Shown here piece by piece: positions 1 to 9,333 of a stretch of DNA of 64,000 bases. The stretch comes from Stutzerimonas stutzeri (GTDB taxonomy: Bacteria > Pseudomonadota > Gammaproteobacteria > Pseudomonadales > Pseudomonadaceae), in NCBI RefSeq assembly GCF_024448955.1, contig NZ_JAMOIH010000003.1:248001-312000 (forward strand). The letters are read 5' to 3'. Position 1 is the first letter of the stretch, and every line of letters begins with the position of its first letter. Made by a program: the position numbers and the translations under genes. The notes beneath the pieces are model-generated. The model made no database searches, was not told the DNA's origin, and was given only the letters and a program-made list of their open reading frames with translations.

Positions 1-696
1 AACGCCGAAGTCACCTTCGTCCTGACCCAGCGTTGCCTGGTAACCGTGCGTTATGCCGAACTCAGTGCGTTTCGCCAGTTCGAAACCAAAAGTGCACGGC
101 AGCCATCGGTGTATGGCACCAGTCACCAAATTTTTCTTGGCTTGGCCGATGCCATCGTCGACCGTATCGCCGACGTGCTGGAAAACGTTCAGGTTGCGCT
201 CCAGGCCCTGTCGCGTTGCGTCTTCGATAAACGCAAGGAGCAGCGCACGGACCTGCAGCAGGTCATTCAGCAGCTTGGTCAGCACCGCTCGCTGCTGTCG
301 CGGCTGGGCGAGAGCCTGTTCAGCTCGACTCGCCTGATCGCTTTCTACCGCCTGCACGCCGGCGAGACCAAGCAGGGAGCCAAAGGAGTTTTGAAGGCGC
401 TGGAGCGGGACGTGCGCTCGCTGGGTGAGCATCAGGCGCGACTATTGGGCGACATCGCTTTTTTGCTCGATGCCACGCTCGGCCTGATCAATATCGAGCA
501 GAGCAGCATCATCAAGGTGTTCTCCATCGCCGCCGTGCTATTCCTGCCACCGACGCTGGTCGGCACGGTCTATGGCATGAACTTCGAACATATGCCTGAG
601 CTCGGCTGGCTGCTTGGCTACCCGATGGCCCTGGTGATGATGGTGGTATCGGCGATCATTCCCTACGCCTGGTTCAAATTCCGCGATTGGCTCTGA
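1..696 (+). CDS. CorA-family divalent cation transporter (5'-truncated)
   Basis: The reading frame is open from base 1, so the N-terminus lies outside the window; 231 residues are visible. The C-terminal end has the CorA layout: a long helical region, then two membrane helices, the first ending in the signature YGMNFEHMPEL (about residues 189-199 of the visible part). The GMN motif forms the ion entrance of the pentameric channel in CorA. A GMN with this context favours CorA over a ZntB-type zinc exporter. It would move Mg2+, Co2+ or Ni2+ across the inner membrane. The gene converges on the minus-strand gene that ends at base 697, with no gap. Confidence 0.85.
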   Translation, partial: NAEVTFVLTQRCLVTVRYAELSAFRQFETKSARQPSVYGTSHQIFLGLADAIVDRIADVLENVQVALQALSRCVFDKRKEQRTDLQQVIQQLGQHRSLLSRLGESLFSSTRLIAFYRLHAGETKQGAKGVLKALERDVRSLGEHQARLLGDIAFLLDATLGLINIEQSSIIKVFSIAAVLFLPPTLVGTVYGMNFEHMPELGWLLGYPMALVMMVVSAIIPYAWFKFRDWL

Positions 697-1224
697 TCAG
701 CCGAAGAAATACAGCACCACGCAAAAAGCACCGAAAAGTGCCCAGACCGAGGCAAAGATCAGCGGCGTGCGGAGGGAAAACAACAGCGTTCGCTTGTAGC
801 GATGACCCCCAACGGGGCTGTTGCCTTCACCGAACAATGCCGACTCCTGGTTCGGCAGCAGGCCCGCATGGCCCTCTAGCTGAAGCAGTTCGGCCTGTTT
901 CTGGTGCCAGCGTTCTATGACATCGAAGCTGGATTTGATCCCAGGCATCGCGTGGAAAGATGTCAGCAGGCCCAGTCCCGCCAGGATTGCGGGCACGACC
1001 AGGCGGAACAGACTGCCCCATTCAGGATTGGTATTGGCCATTGACGAGGCAAAAGCGATCATCAAGAAAGACTGCGCTGACAGATAGGAGCTGGTTCGCT
1101 CGGCCAGTAACGTCGACTCGAAGTGGATTTCAGAGCGGTAGAACTGCAGGCGCTCTTTGGGCGTATCGAAGACTTCTGCGCCTTGCGTGTCCTGATTTAG
1201 CAGCAGTGTTCGGAGGTCGGTCAT
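697..1224 (-). CDS. Hypothetical inner-membrane protein
   Basis: 175 residues starting MTDLRTLLLN; upstream in-frame sequence is Arg/Pro-rich and does not look coding, so this ATG was preferred. Hydrophobic segments lie at about residues 72-91 and 153-173, with a weaker one at 48-63; an amphipathic helix (about 25-50, FYRSEIHFESTLLAERTSSY) precedes them. No catalytic motif is visible. The pattern of an acidic helix followed by paired membrane helices is seen in several small membrane families of unknown function, but I cannot assign one. It lies tail-to-tail with the CorA-type gene. Function unknown. Confidence 0.6.
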   Translation of the reverse strand: MTDLRTLLLNQDTQGAEVFDTPKERLQFYRSEIHFESTLLAERTSSYLSAQSFLMIAFASSMANTNPEWGSLFRLVVPAILAGLGLLTSFHAMPGIKSSFDVIERWHQKQAELLQLEGHAGLLPNQESALFGEGNSPVGGHRYKRTLLFSLRTPLIFASVWALFGAFCVVLYFFG

Positions 1225-1306
1225 AGGCTTACCGGTTCTGGCGACAGGAAATAAACCTGTCGGGTGAGAGGTTACCGGTAGGCCAATACGGCGCGCGCAG
1301 GTTCCG

Positions 1307-1789
1307 TCAGTCGGTATTTGCGAGTGCCAACAGCGCATCACCGCTCAGGCGATAGGTTGTCCATTCTTCCTGCGGCCGGGCGCCCAGTGACTCGTAAAAG
1401 CGGATCGCCGGTTCGTTCCAGTCCAGCACAGCCCATTCGAAACGGCCGCACCCCTTGCCTACAGCGAGTTTCGCTAGATGCCGCAGCAGCGCCTTGCCAG
1501 CGCCGGTACCGCGTGCTGCGGGACTGACATAAAGGTCTTCGAGATACAGCCCGTTACGGCCAAGCCAGGTGGAGTAGTTGAAAAAGTACACCGCATAGCC
1601 GATCGGCTCGCCGGCGCGCTCGCAGATCAGCGCTTGGGCCGTGGAGTTTGCGGAGAACAGGCTGGACTCGATGCCTGCCGCATCGGTCTTCACCTCGTGT
1701 TCGGCTTTCTCGTAAATCGCAAGCTCGGTGATGAAGCGCAGGATCAGCGTGGCATCATCGCGAGTGGCGGGGCGGATGTTCAGAGGCAT
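1307..1789 (-). CDS. GNAT N-acetyltransferase, SSAT (diamine/thialysine acetyltransferase)-like
   Basis: 160 residues, the usual length for a single GNAT domain. The start at MPLNIRPATR is supported by AGGAATTCC upstream. The acetyl-CoA loop is seen in RGTGAGKALL (about residues 93-102), preceded by YSTWLGRNGLYLEDLYV and followed by VLDWNEPAIRFYESLGA; these two blocks match the spermidine/spermine N1-acetyltransferase subfamily. It probably acetylates a primary amine of a polyamine or a lysine analogue using acetyl-CoA in the cytoplasm; the substrate is inferred from family only. A REP-type palindrome lies between it and argH, so it may have its own promoter. Confidence 0.8.
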   Translation of the reverse strand: MPLNIRPATRDDATLILRFITELAIYEKAEHEVKTDAAGIESSLFSANSTAQALICERAGEPIGYAVYFFNYSTWLGRNGLYLEDLYVSPAARGTGAGKALLRHLAKLAVGKGCGRFEWAVLDWNEPAIRFYESLGARPQEEWTTYRLSGDALLALANTD

Positions 1790-1815
1790 GTGGAATTCCT
1801 GTCTTCCTGATCTGA

Positions 1816-1881
1816 GTAGGAGCGAGCTTGCTCGCGAAAAGGCCCAGCGGACAGCCCGTTCGCGAGCACGCTCGCTCCTAC
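1816..1881. repeat. REP/REPIN-type inverted repeat
   Basis: GTAGGAGCGAGCTTGCTCGC at 1816-1835 is followed after about 26 bases by its inverted counterpart ending in GCGAGCACGCTCGCTCCTAC (1862-1881). Each arm is itself a small palindrome. This is the GTAGGAGCGAGC type of REP doublet common in pseudomonad intergenic regions. Such elements are mobilised by RAYT transposases elsewhere in the genome; none is in this window. It sits between the acetyltransferase gene and argH, both on the minus strand. Confidence 0.85.
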
Positions 1882-1896
1882 GAAAACAGCATGTGC

Positions 1897-3291
1897 TTAG
1901 CGCGAGGCGAGCAGGTCCCGCCCGCGCTGCACCGCTGCTCTCACCTGATTCGGTGCGGTGCCGCCGATATGGTCGCGGGCGTTGACCGAGCCTTCCAGGG
2001 TCAGCACGGCGAAGACGTCGTCGTCGATCTGGTCGCTGAAGCGGCGGAGCTCGTCCAGGCTCATCTCGGCCAGGTCCTTGCTGGTGTCGACGCCGTATTT
2101 CACCGCATGGCCGACGATCTCGTGGCAGTCGCGGAACGGCAGGCCGCGGCGTACCAGGTAGTCGGCAAGATCCGTAGCGGTGGAGAAGCCGCGCAGCGCC
2201 GCTTCGCGCATGATTTCGCGCTTGGGCTTGATCGCTGGGACCATGTCGGCAAAGGCGCGCAGGCTGTCGCGCAGAGTGTCTGCGGCGTCGAACAGCGGTT
2301 CCTTGTCTTCCTGATTGTCCTTGTTGTAGGCCAGCGGCTGACCCTTCATCAGCACCAAAAGGCCGGCAAGGGCGCCGAATACGCGGCCGGTCTTGCCGCG
2401 CACCAGTTCCGGCACGTCCGGGTTCTTCTTCTGCGGCATGATCGAGGAGCCGGTGCAGAAGCGGTCTGGCAGGTCGATGAACTGGAATTGCGCGCTGGTC
2501 CACAGCACCAGCTCTTCGGAAAAGCGCGACAGATGCATCATCGCCACGGAGGCGGCGGCGCAGAATTCAATGGCGAAGTCACGGTCCGAAACGCCATCGA
2601 GCGAGTTGCCGGAAATCGCTTCGAAACCCAGCAGTTCGCAGGTGATCTCGCGCTGGATCGGGTAGGTGGTGCCAGCCAGCGCGGCCGAGCCCAGCGGCAT
2701 GCGGTTGGTGCGCTTGCGGCAGTCGAGCAGACGCTCGTGGTCGCGCGAGAGCATTTCGAACCAGGCCAGCAGGTGATGGCCGAACGTCACCGGTTGTGCG
2801 GTTTGCAGGTGGGTGAAGCCGGGCATGATGGTGTCCGCTTCGGCCTCGGCCAATCCCAGCAGGCCCTGCTGCAGGCGGGTGATCTCGGCGAGGATGGTGT
2901 CGATTTCGTCGCGCAGCCAGAGGCGGATGTCGGTGGCCACCTGGTCGTTGCGCGAGCGGCCGGTGTGCAGCTTCTTGCCGGTGACGCCGATGCGGTCGGT
3001 CAGGCGCGCCTCGATGTTCATATGCACGTCTTCCAGGTCGACGCGCCAGTCGAAAGTGCCGGCTTCGATCTCGGCCTGGATGTCGTTGAGGTTGGCGATG
3101 ATGCTGTCGCGCTCTTTGTCGGTCAGCACGCCGGCTTTTTCCAGCATGGTCGCGTGGGCAATGGAGCCCATGATGTCGTGGCGATAGAGGCGCTTGTCGA
3201 ACTCGACGGAGGCGGTGAATCGGGCGACGAAGGCGTCGACGGGCTCGCTGAAGCGGCCGCCCCAGGACTGGTTGGTCTTGTCGGTGCTCAT
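1897..3291 (-). CDS. argH: Argininosuccinate lyase
   Basis: Cleaves argininosuccinate to arginine and fumarate, the last step of arginine synthesis; a cytoplasmic homotetramer. 464 residues, the usual length. The start at [20 protein letters not shown] matches the family N-terminus (the SWGGRF motif). Conserved blocks are [13 protein letters not shown] (about residue 110), the TGFTH-like [17 protein letters not shown] with the catalytic His (about 160), and the fumarase/lyase signature [12 protein letters not shown] (about 280) with the catalytic Ser. In P. aeruginosa, argH is divergent from and next to algZ; here a chemoreceptor gene lies between them. Confidence 0.97.
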   Translation of the reverse strand: MSTDKTNQSWGGRFSEPVDAFVARFTASVEFDKRLYRHDIMGSIAHATMLEKAGVLTDKERDSIIANLNDIQAEIEAGTFDWRVDLEDVHMNIEARLTDRIGVTGKKLHTGRSRNDQVATDIRLWLRDEIDTILAEITRLQQGLLGLAEAEADTIMPGFTHLQTAQPVTFGHHLLAWFEMLSRDHERLLDCRKRTNRMPLGSAALAGTTYPIQREITCELLGFEAISGNSLDGVSDRDFAIEFCAAASVAMMHLSRFSEELVLWTSAQFQFIDLPDRFCTGSSIMPQKKNPDVPELVRGKTGRVFGALAGLLVLMKGQPLAYNKDNQEDKEPLFDAADTLRDSLRAFADMVPAIKPKREIMREAALRGFSTATDLADYLVRRGLPFRDCHEIVGHAVKYGVDTSKDLAEMSLDELRRFSDQIDDDVFAVLTLEGSVNARDHIGGTAPNQVRAAVQRGRDLLASR

Positions 3292-3441
3292 GAAATGCGC
3301 TCGCTGAAATCGGATGCTGGAAAAAACGCGGATGATAACAGGGTTGGCCGGCGCCTCATCGCGTGCGCCGCTCACGCCACGACAACCGCTGCGGGAAGGG
3401 GCACCCGAAGCTCCTTCAGGTGATTGCCCGTCTGGTGCGAA

Positions 3442-5373
3442 TCAGGCTCTGAATTGACCCAGGCTGGCTTCGAGCCGCTGCGCCAGATTACCCAACGTTC
3501 GGCCACTGGCCGCAGTGGCAGTAACGGCTTCGGCGGATCGCTCGGCTTCGGTCATGATCACCTGCACGCGCTCGCGCACATCCGCCGCGGTGTCGGCTTG
3601 TCGTTCGGCACCCTGGGTCGCCTTCTCCATGGCGTCATGCACCTGTGCCACGGCGCGCTGCAATGCCTGTTGCAATTGACGGCTGGTGGTAAGCGAGGCC
3701 AGGCCGCTGTCGGCCTGCTTGCCAGTCTTGCTGATTGCCGAGACGGCGTCGTGGGCGCCTCGTTGCAAGCTTTCGATATGCGCGCGGATATCTCCGGTGG
3801 ATTGCTGGGTCTTGCTGGCGAGCGCGCGTACTTCGTCGGCGACGACGGCAAAGCCACGCCCGCTCTCGCCAGCGCGGGCCGCTTCGATGGCGGCGTTCAG
3901 CGCGAGCAGGTTGGTCTGCTCGGCAATGCCCTGGATAACGGTCAGCACCATTTCGATCTGCTCGCTCTGTTTGGCCAGTTTCTCGATCACATCGGTGCTG
4001 CCCCGTACGCCTTCACCGAGCGCTTCGATGGTTTTGCCGACTTGATCCGAAATCGCCTCGTTGTCGAGCGCCGCCTTGCGGATCGAGGCGACCTGCTCCA
4101 TGGCTTCCTGCATCGCCTGGCTTTCTTGCTGGGCGCGGCTGGTCATTTCCGCAAGCGCTTGCAGGCTGCCGGCGACCTCGTCGCGCTGACGTCCGGCGGC
4201 GGCCGCCGCAGCATCGCTACGGCTTCCCAATGCGTCGATTTCAGTGCCGGTCTGAACGGCGATAGCGCGGGCTTCCTTGACGATAGGCTGAAGTTTGGCC
4301 AGGAACAGGTTGACCGCGTCGGCCATATCACCCACTTCGTCCGCGCTGTGAATCTCCACGCGCTGGGTGAGATCGCCGTGGCCGTCCGACAGCCCTCGTA
4401 GCGCTGCCACCAGTAAGCTGAGGCGACGCAATACCTGACGGCCCAGCACCAGCGTGATGGCGATCAGCAGCAGCGCGCCGGTCACCGCCAGGCCGAGGCT
4501 GATTTTCCACAGCAGCGTGGTCGCCGAGCGTTCCACGGTCTTCTGGCTGTTCACGTCAATGGTTTCTGCCACGTTGGCGGCGGCAGCCAGGCGCGCCGCC
4601 AGCACCTTGGTGCTCTCGGTTGCGGTGGCGGCGAGGCCTGTTTCGACCATGCTCGAGCTTTCCGCAATCAGCGTCTGGAAGCGATTGTTGAAAGCGGCGA
4701 GCTCGGTGTTGACGGCCGAAGTGGACAATCCAAGCATGACCTGGCCGATTTCAGCGCCCTTGGGGTTGATGGACGTCTTGGCGAGATACAGCGACGGATC
4801 GTTCTCGGCTGCGGAGAGAATCTTTTCGAAGGCGGTTCGGCCAGTGCCCTTGTCCAGCAGCGTCTTGACCCTCGGGTCGCTGCGATTCAGATGACGGGTG
4901 AGCTGTTCGCCAGCCGCGTCGAAATAGACGACGAAAACGACGGCTGGGTTTTGGTGGGCCATCCTGACGAATTCAGTCAGAGCGGGTGTGTCGTTGTCCC
5001 AGATGGCCGAGGGCGCAACGCCGGCCAGCAGGATGGCCAAATCGTCACCCGATTGCTTGAGGTGGCGCTCCAGGACGTTCTGCAGCTGCATCTGTTCATC
5101 GGTAAGCCGTTGCGTCAGCCCCTGCGCCAGATCGTCTTTCATTCGCTCGGACAGGCTGAGCAATCCGCTGCGCACTTCAACGTCTGCGGACTGAAGTTCG
5201 CCCAGGAGCTGCGCTGCGTCCTCGCTCAGGTTCTTGCGTATCTCCTGTTCAAGCACCCCGATGGTGCCGTGTGTCAAGGCAAGGGCGACCACGACCTGAA
5301 CCACGACGGCGGCAAACAGCGTAAGGAAAACCGGCCGCAGCAAGCGGCTACGCAACGAGGAGAACAGCAACAT
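3442..5373 (-). CDS. Methyl-accepting chemotaxis protein
   Basis: 643 residues with an AGGAGG ribosome site before the ATG. Membrane helices are at about 12-34 and 288-310, enclosing a periplasmic ligand domain of about 250 residues. A HAMP linker follows (about 312-365), then a methyl-accepting coiled coil whose hairpin tip reads [20 protein letters not shown] and continues [15 protein letters not shown]. This tip contacts CheA and CheW. The C-terminus (LGQFRA) lacks a CheR-tethering pentapeptide. Ligand unknown: the periplasmic domain does not show a double-Cache RxYF motif that I can recognise. It is monocistronic and sits between argH and algZ. Confidence 0.93.
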   Translation of the reverse strand: MLLFSSLRSRLLRPVFLTLFAAVVVQVVVALALTHGTIGVLEQEIRKNLSEDAAQLLGELQSADVEVRSGLLSLSERMKDDLAQGLTQRLTDEQMQLQNVLERHLKQSGDDLAILLAGVAPSAIWDNDTPALTEFVRMAHQNPAVVFVVYFDAAGEQLTRHLNRSDPRVKTLLDKGTGRTAFEKILSAAENDPSLYLAKTSINPKGAEIGQVMLGLSTSAVNTELAAFNNRFQTLIAESSSMVETGLAATATESTKVLAARLAAAANVAETIDVNSQKTVERSATTLLWKISLGLAVTGALLLIAITLVLGRQVLRRLSLLVAALRGLSDGHGDLTQRVEIHSADEVGDMADAVNLFLAKLQPIVKEARAIAVQTGTEIDALGSRSDAAAAAAGRQRDEVAGSLQALAEMTSRAQQESQAMQEAMEQVASIRKAALDNEAISDQVGKTIEALGEGVRGSTDVIEKLAKQSEQIEMVLTVIQGIAEQTNLLALNAAIEAARAGESGRGFAVVADEVRALASKTQQSTGDIRAHIESLQRGAHDAVSAISKTGKQADSGLASLTTSRQLQQALQRAVAQVHDAMEKATQGAERQADTAADVRERVQVIMTEAERSAEAVTATAASGRTLGNLAQRLEASLGQFRA

Positions 5374-5631
5374 GGCTCAGGCCTCCTGCCGCATCGGGCA
5401 GTCAGTGTGATTAAGCGTTTTGATATTGTTGTGCCACGATTCCGTTATCGGCACCTTAGCCCAACTTTTTAATTTTTGCCGACGACCGTTTTCTCGATGT
5501 CACGCACGTTACGAAGGCATGTCACGCACCTGTTCGTGGTGCGTCGCATAAACTATGCCGCCGTAGGTGCGGTGGCGCCGGCTGCGTTCCCGCTCTGCTC
5601 ATTGCATCCCGACCGCGCGGAAAATCGATCC

Positions 5632-6714
5632 ATGCAGATAAAAAGGCCTGACCGGCCACGCTCCGCCGACCCGGTCGACGATTTCTTCGTGCCAGAACTG
5701 TGCCAGCCGGAAGCGCTGCTCGGTCTGGTTCTGCTCGCTGAACTGCTGGTGCTGGTGTTCGTCCTCGCCGAGCCGATGCAGCCTGGCTTCAACTGGATGC
5801 GTCTGGCGCTGACCTCGTTGTTCGTGCAATGGGTAATGCTGCTTTCGGCCGGCTTGACCTGCCAGCTCCGGCCATTGCTGGCGCGACTGTCGCCTTGGGC
5901 TGCAGGGCTCGCCTGTTGCGTGATGGTGGTCGGGCTGACGCTGGCCTGCACCGCGGTGGCGGATATCTATCAGCTAGGCGGGCCGCTGACGCGCACCGGC
6001 GAGGTCAATCTGTACCTGCGGCATGCCCTGATCAGTCTGATCATGTCGGGGCTGCTGCTGCGCTATTTCTATCTGCAAAGCCAATGGCGGCGGCAGGAGC
6101 AGGCCGAGCTCAAGGCGCGTATCGAGTCGCTGCAGGCGCGCATCCGTCCGCATTTCCTGTTCAACAGCCTGAACAGCATTGCCAGCCTGGTGGCGACCGA
6201 TCCGGGCAAGGCCGAGCAGGCGGTGCTGGATTTGTCCGACCTGTTCCGCGCCAGTCTGGCGCGTCCTGGCACGCTGGTGTCATGGCGCGACGAACTGGAG
6301 TTGTCGCGCCGCTACCTGTCGATCGAGCACTACAGGCTTGGCGATAGGCTGCAGGTCGAGTGGCAGGTGGACGGTGTCCCGGATGACGTGCTCATCCCGC
6401 AGCTAACGCTGCAGCCGCTGCTGGAAAATGCGCTGATCCATGGCATCCAGCCCCGCATCGACGGCGGTATGGTCAGCGTGACGGCAAATTATGTTGACGG
6501 CATGTTTCATTTGGAAGTCAGTAACCCGTTCGATGACAGCGCTCAAACGCAGCCATCACGGGGCACGCAACAGGCTCTGCACAATATAGACGCACGACTA
6601 ACGGCACTTTTCGGCCCCGCAGCGAGTCTCAGCGTGAAGCGGTATAACGCCCGTTACTACACCTGTCTACGCTATCCATGTGCGACACAAAAGCAGGAAG
6701 CCAGATCCATATGA
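5632..6714 (+). CDS. algZ: AlgZ/FimS-type sensor histidine kinase
   Basis: 360 residues from the ATG giving MQIKRPDRPR; the open frame extends 52 codons upstream, but that part is not kinase-like and the family length (about 358) fits this start. Four hydrophobic segments (about 28-47, 58-76, 92-111 and 130-147) form an integral membrane sensor. The cytoplasmic part is a LytS-type His kinase: RPHFLFNSLNSI contains the phospho-acceptor region (His174), followed by the ATP-binding region with LQPLLENALIHGI. In Pseudomonas, AlgZ pairs with AlgR to control alginate, twitching motility and virulence genes. The stop overlaps the algR start by 4 bases (ATGA). Confidence 0.93.
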   Translation: MQIKRPDRPRSADPVDDFFVPELCQPEALLGLVLLAELLVLVFVLAEPMQPGFNWMRLALTSLFVQWVMLLSAGLTCQLRPLLARLSPWAAGLACCVMVVGLTLACTAVADIYQLGGPLTRTGEVNLYLRHALISLIMSGLLLRYFYLQSQWRRQEQAELKARIESLQARIRPHFLFNSLNSIASLVATDPGKAEQAVLDLSDLFRASLARPGTLVSWRDELELSRRYLSIEHYRLGDRLQVEWQVDGVPDDVLIPQLTLQPLLENALIHGIQPRIDGGMVSVTANYVDGMFHLEVSNPFDDSAQTQPSRGTQQALHNIDARLTALFGPAASLSVKRYNARYYTCLRYPCATQKQEARSI

Positions 6715-7457
6715 ATGTTCTGATTGTCGATGACGAACCTCTAGCCCGCGAGCGCCTCAGCCGACTGGTAGGTGATCTTGACGGTTATCGTGTACTGGAA
6801 CCTTCCGCCGCCAATGGCGAGGAAGCGTTGTCCCTGATTGAGGAGCTGCGTCCTGATGTCGTGTTGCTGGATATCCGTATGCCAGGCATCGACGGTCTTC
6901 AGGTCGCGGCCAAACTATGCGAGCGCGATGCGCCCCCTGCCGTGATTTTCTGCACGGCCCATGATGAATTTGCGCTGGATGCGTTCCAGGTCAGCGCGGT
7001 TGGTTATTTGGTCAAGCCAGTTCGCCCTGAGCATCTTGCCGAAGCGCTGAAAAAGGCCGAGCGGCCCAACCGGGTTCAGCTCGCTGCACTGACCCGACCC
7101 GCCGCGGTGTCTGGCGGCGGGCCACGCAGCCACATCAGCGCCCGCACCCGCAAGGGTATCGAACTGATTCCGCTGCCCCAGGTGATCTACTTCATTGCCG
7201 ATCACAAATACGTCACCCTGCGCCATGAAGGCGGCGAAGTGCTGCTAGATGAGCCGCTCAAGGCGCTCGAGGACGAATTCGGCGACCGCTTCGTGCGTAT
7301 CCACCGCAACGCGCTGGTATATCGCGACCGCATCGAGCGTCTGCAGCGTACTCCGCTTGGCCATTTCCAGTTGTTCCTCAAGGGCCTCGAAGGCGAACCA
7401 CTGACGGTCAGCCGACGGCATGTTGCCGGGGTTCGCAAGTTGATGAGCACGCTGTAA
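6711..7457 (+). CDS. algR: LytTR response regulator AlgR
   Basis: 248 residues, the exact family length. The receiver domain has the acidic pair Asp7/Asp8 (VDDEPLARERLSRL) and the phosphorylation site Asp54 in LLDIRMPG; the Lys of the active site is in LVKPVRPEHL. The C-terminal LytTR DNA-binding domain covers about 140-245 (VIYFIADHKYVTLRHEGG and FVRIHRNALVY). It is translationally coupled to algZ. AlgR is known to bind promoters of algD, algC, fimU and rhl genes in P. aeruginosa; targets here are not shown. hemC follows after about 150 bases. Confidence 0.95.
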   Translation: MNVLIVDDEPLARERLSRLVGDLDGYRVLEPSAANGEEALSLIEELRPDVVLLDIRMPGIDGLQVAAKLCERDAPPAVIFCTAHDEFALDAFQVSAVGYLVKPVRPEHLAEALKKAERPNRVQLAALTRPAAVSGGGPRSHISARTRKGIELIPLPQVIYFIADHKYVTLRHEGGEVLLDEPLKALEDEFGDRFVRIHRNALVYRDRIERLQRTPLGHFQLFLKGLEGEPLTVSRRHVAGVRKLMSTL

Positions 7458-7460
7458 ACC

Positions 7461-7540
7461 GCGAGTTGCAAGCATGCCTGGCGGGTTCCACGTACTTGCC
7501 TCTAGTTGAGGCTTGCAGCTCCAAGTCTTGCCGCTTCTTG
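7461..7540. repeat. Intergenic GCTTGCAGC-type inverted repeat
   Basis: GCGAGTTGCAAGCATGCC and, about 30 bases on, GAGGCTTGCAGCTCCAAG are imperfect inverted copies of a GCAAGC/GCTTGC word. Similar words recur near 11800, 32590, 53130, 54660 and 55900. It is probably a dispersed intergenic repeat; it may also act as the transcript end of algR. Confidence 0.4.
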
Positions 7541-7611
7541 ACCCCAGCCAACCCAGCGACGGCGCTGGCCCTGTTATCATCCGCGGCAATTCACTGGTTC
7601 TGGATTAGCCC

Positions 7612-8550
7612 ATGTCTCGCGAAATTCGCATCGCCACCCGCAAGAGTGCCCTGGCCCTGTGGCAGGCCGAATACGTCAAGGCGCGCCTCGAAGCCGCTCA
7701 TCCTGACGTAACCGTCAGCCTCGTTCCGATGGTCAGCCGCGGTGACAAACTGCTCGACGCGCCGTTGGCAAAAATCGGCGGCAAGGGCTTGTTCGTCAAG
7801 GAGCTTGAAACGGCGCTGATGGAGCACGAAGCGGATATCGCCGTGCACTCCATGAAGGACGTGCCGATGGAATTTCCTGAGGGGCTCGGTCTGTACTGCA
7901 TCTGCGAGCGTGAAGATCCGCGTGACGCCTTTGTCTCCAACCACTATGAAGATTTCGATGCGCTGCCGTCCGGCGCGGTTGTCGGTACCTCCAGCCTGCG
8001 TCGGCAGGCGCAGCTGCTGGCGCGGCGCCCGGATCTGAAAATCCAGTTCCTGCGCGGTAACGTCAATACCCGTCTGGCCAAGCTCGATGCCGGCGAGTAC
8101 GACGCCATCATCCTTGCCGCAGCTGGGCTCATTCGCCTCGGCTTCGGTGAGCGTATCCGTTCCAGCATCAGTGTCGAAGACAGCCTGCCGGCGGGCGGCC
8201 AGGGTGCGGTCGGCATCGAGTGCCGGACCGGCGACACCGAGCTGCACCAACTGCTGCAATGCATGAACGACCCGCAGACGGCGGTCAGGGTCAGCGCCGA
8301 ACGCGCCTTGAATCGTCATCTGAACGGCGGTTGCCAGGTGCCGATCGCCTGCTATGCGGTACTCGAAGGCGATCAGCTGTGGTTGCGTGGCCTGGTCGGG
8401 CAGCCGGACGGTACGCTGCTGTTGCGCGCTGAAGACCGCGCGCCTGCTGCGGATGCGGAAGCCCTGGGCGTACGGGTCGCCGAGGCGCTACTGGCGCAGG
8501 GCGCGGAGAAGATCCTGCAAGACGTTTATGGTGAGGCCGGCAAGGCGTGA
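7612..8550 (+). CDS. hemC: Hydroxymethylbilane synthase (porphobilinogen deaminase)
   Basis: Polymerises four porphobilinogens into hydroxymethylbilane. 312 residues, normal length. The start [19 protein letters not shown] is the family N-terminus. The cofactor-attachment Cys is Cys241 in [13 protein letters not shown], where the dipyrromethane primer is bound. Substrate-binding arginines are visible in [13 protein letters not shown] and [13 protein letters not shown]. hemD overlaps the 3' end by 4 bases (GTGA), so the two sequential enzymes are made together. Confidence 0.97.
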   Translation: MSREIRIATRKSALALWQAEYVKARLEAAHPDVTVSLVPMVSRGDKLLDAPLAKIGGKGLFVKELETALMEHEADIAVHSMKDVPMEFPEGLGLYCICEREDPRDAFVSNHYEDFDALPSGAVVGTSSLRRQAQLLARRPDLKIQFLRGNVNTRLAKLDAGEYDAIILAAAGLIRLGFGERIRSSISVEDSLPAGGQGAVGIECRTGDTELHQLLQCMNDPQTAVRVSAERALNRHLNGGCQVPIACYAVLEGDQLWLRGLVGQPDGTLLLRAEDRAPAADAEALGVRVAEALLAQGAEKILQDVYGEAGKA

Positions 8551-9317
8551 CCGGTTGGCGCCTGCTGCTGACCCGCCCTGCTGAAGAGTGCATAGCCCTC
8601 GCGGCTGCGCTGTCCGAGTTGGATGTTCACAGCGCTAGCGTGCCGCTGCTCGCCATCGAACCGCTGGCAGAAACAGCCGAGCAGCGCGCGACGATGCTCG
8701 AACTGGACCGTTATTGCGCTGTGGTGGTGGTGAGCAAACCGGCCGCGCGGCTGAGTCTGGAACTGCTCGAGCGTTACTGGCCACAACCGCCGCTCGGTCA
8801 GGTCTGGTTCAGCGTTGGCGCCGCCACAGGGGCCATCCTGGAAGGCTTCGGCCTGGATGTCAGCTGGCCCAGCACAGGTGACGACAGCGAGGCACTGTTG
8901 GCGCTGCCACGCCTGAACGAGGCGCTCAATGTGGCAGACCCCAGGGTGCTGATTCTGCGCGGCGAAGGCGGTCGTGAGCATATTGCCGAAACGCTTCGCC
9001 GCCGAGGCGTGCAGGTCGATCGCCTGGAGTTGTATCGGCGCTATCTGCCCGACTACCCGCCCGGAACGCTGCTCGAAACCCTTCGTTCGGAACGGCTGAA
9101 TGCCGTGGTGGTCAGCAGTGGGCAGGGTTTGCTGTCACTGCACGAGCTGGCGGGCGCCGACTGGCCTGCGCTGCGTGAACTACCCTTGTTCGTACCGAGC
9201 CCTCGGGTGGCCGAAATGGCTGCGACCTTGGGCGCCAGAATAATAGTGGACTGTCGCGGTGCCGGAACCGCGGCTTTGCTGGCGGCGCTACGGGAAACTC
9301 CCCAGCCCGCCTCCTGA
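8547..9317 (+). CDS. hemD: Uroporphyrinogen-III synthase
   Basis: 256 residues, GTG start inside the hemC stop. HemD closes and inverts ring D of hydroxymethylbilane to give uroporphyrinogen III, the branch point to haem, sirohaem and cobalamin. The family is weakly conserved; visible hallmarks are the N-terminal LLLTRPAEE, the [11 protein letters not shown] block and the C-terminal [12 protein letters not shown] and [13 protein letters not shown] segments of the two-lobed fold. Identification rests as much on its place between hemC and hemX as on motifs. Confidence 0.93.
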   Translation: MTGWRLLLTRPAEECIALAAALSELDVHSASVPLLAIEPLAETAEQRATMLELDRYCAVVVVSKPAARLSLELLERYWPQPPLGQVWFSVGAATGAILEGFGLDVSWPSTGDDSEALLALPRLNEALNVADPRVLILRGEGGREHIAETLRRRGVQVDRLELYRRYLPDYPPGTLLETLRSERLNAVVVSSGQGLLSLHELAGADWPALRELPLFVPSPRVAEMAATLGARIIVDCRGAGTAALLAALRETPQPAS

Positions 9318-9333
9318 TGCAAAGGATGGAAAC

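Noticed and set aside
1828-3423. 531-codon open frame on the plus strand opposite argH
   Set aside because: It is antisense to a clear argininosuccinate lyase; in high-GC DNA the opposite frame often stays open. The product has no recognisable motif.
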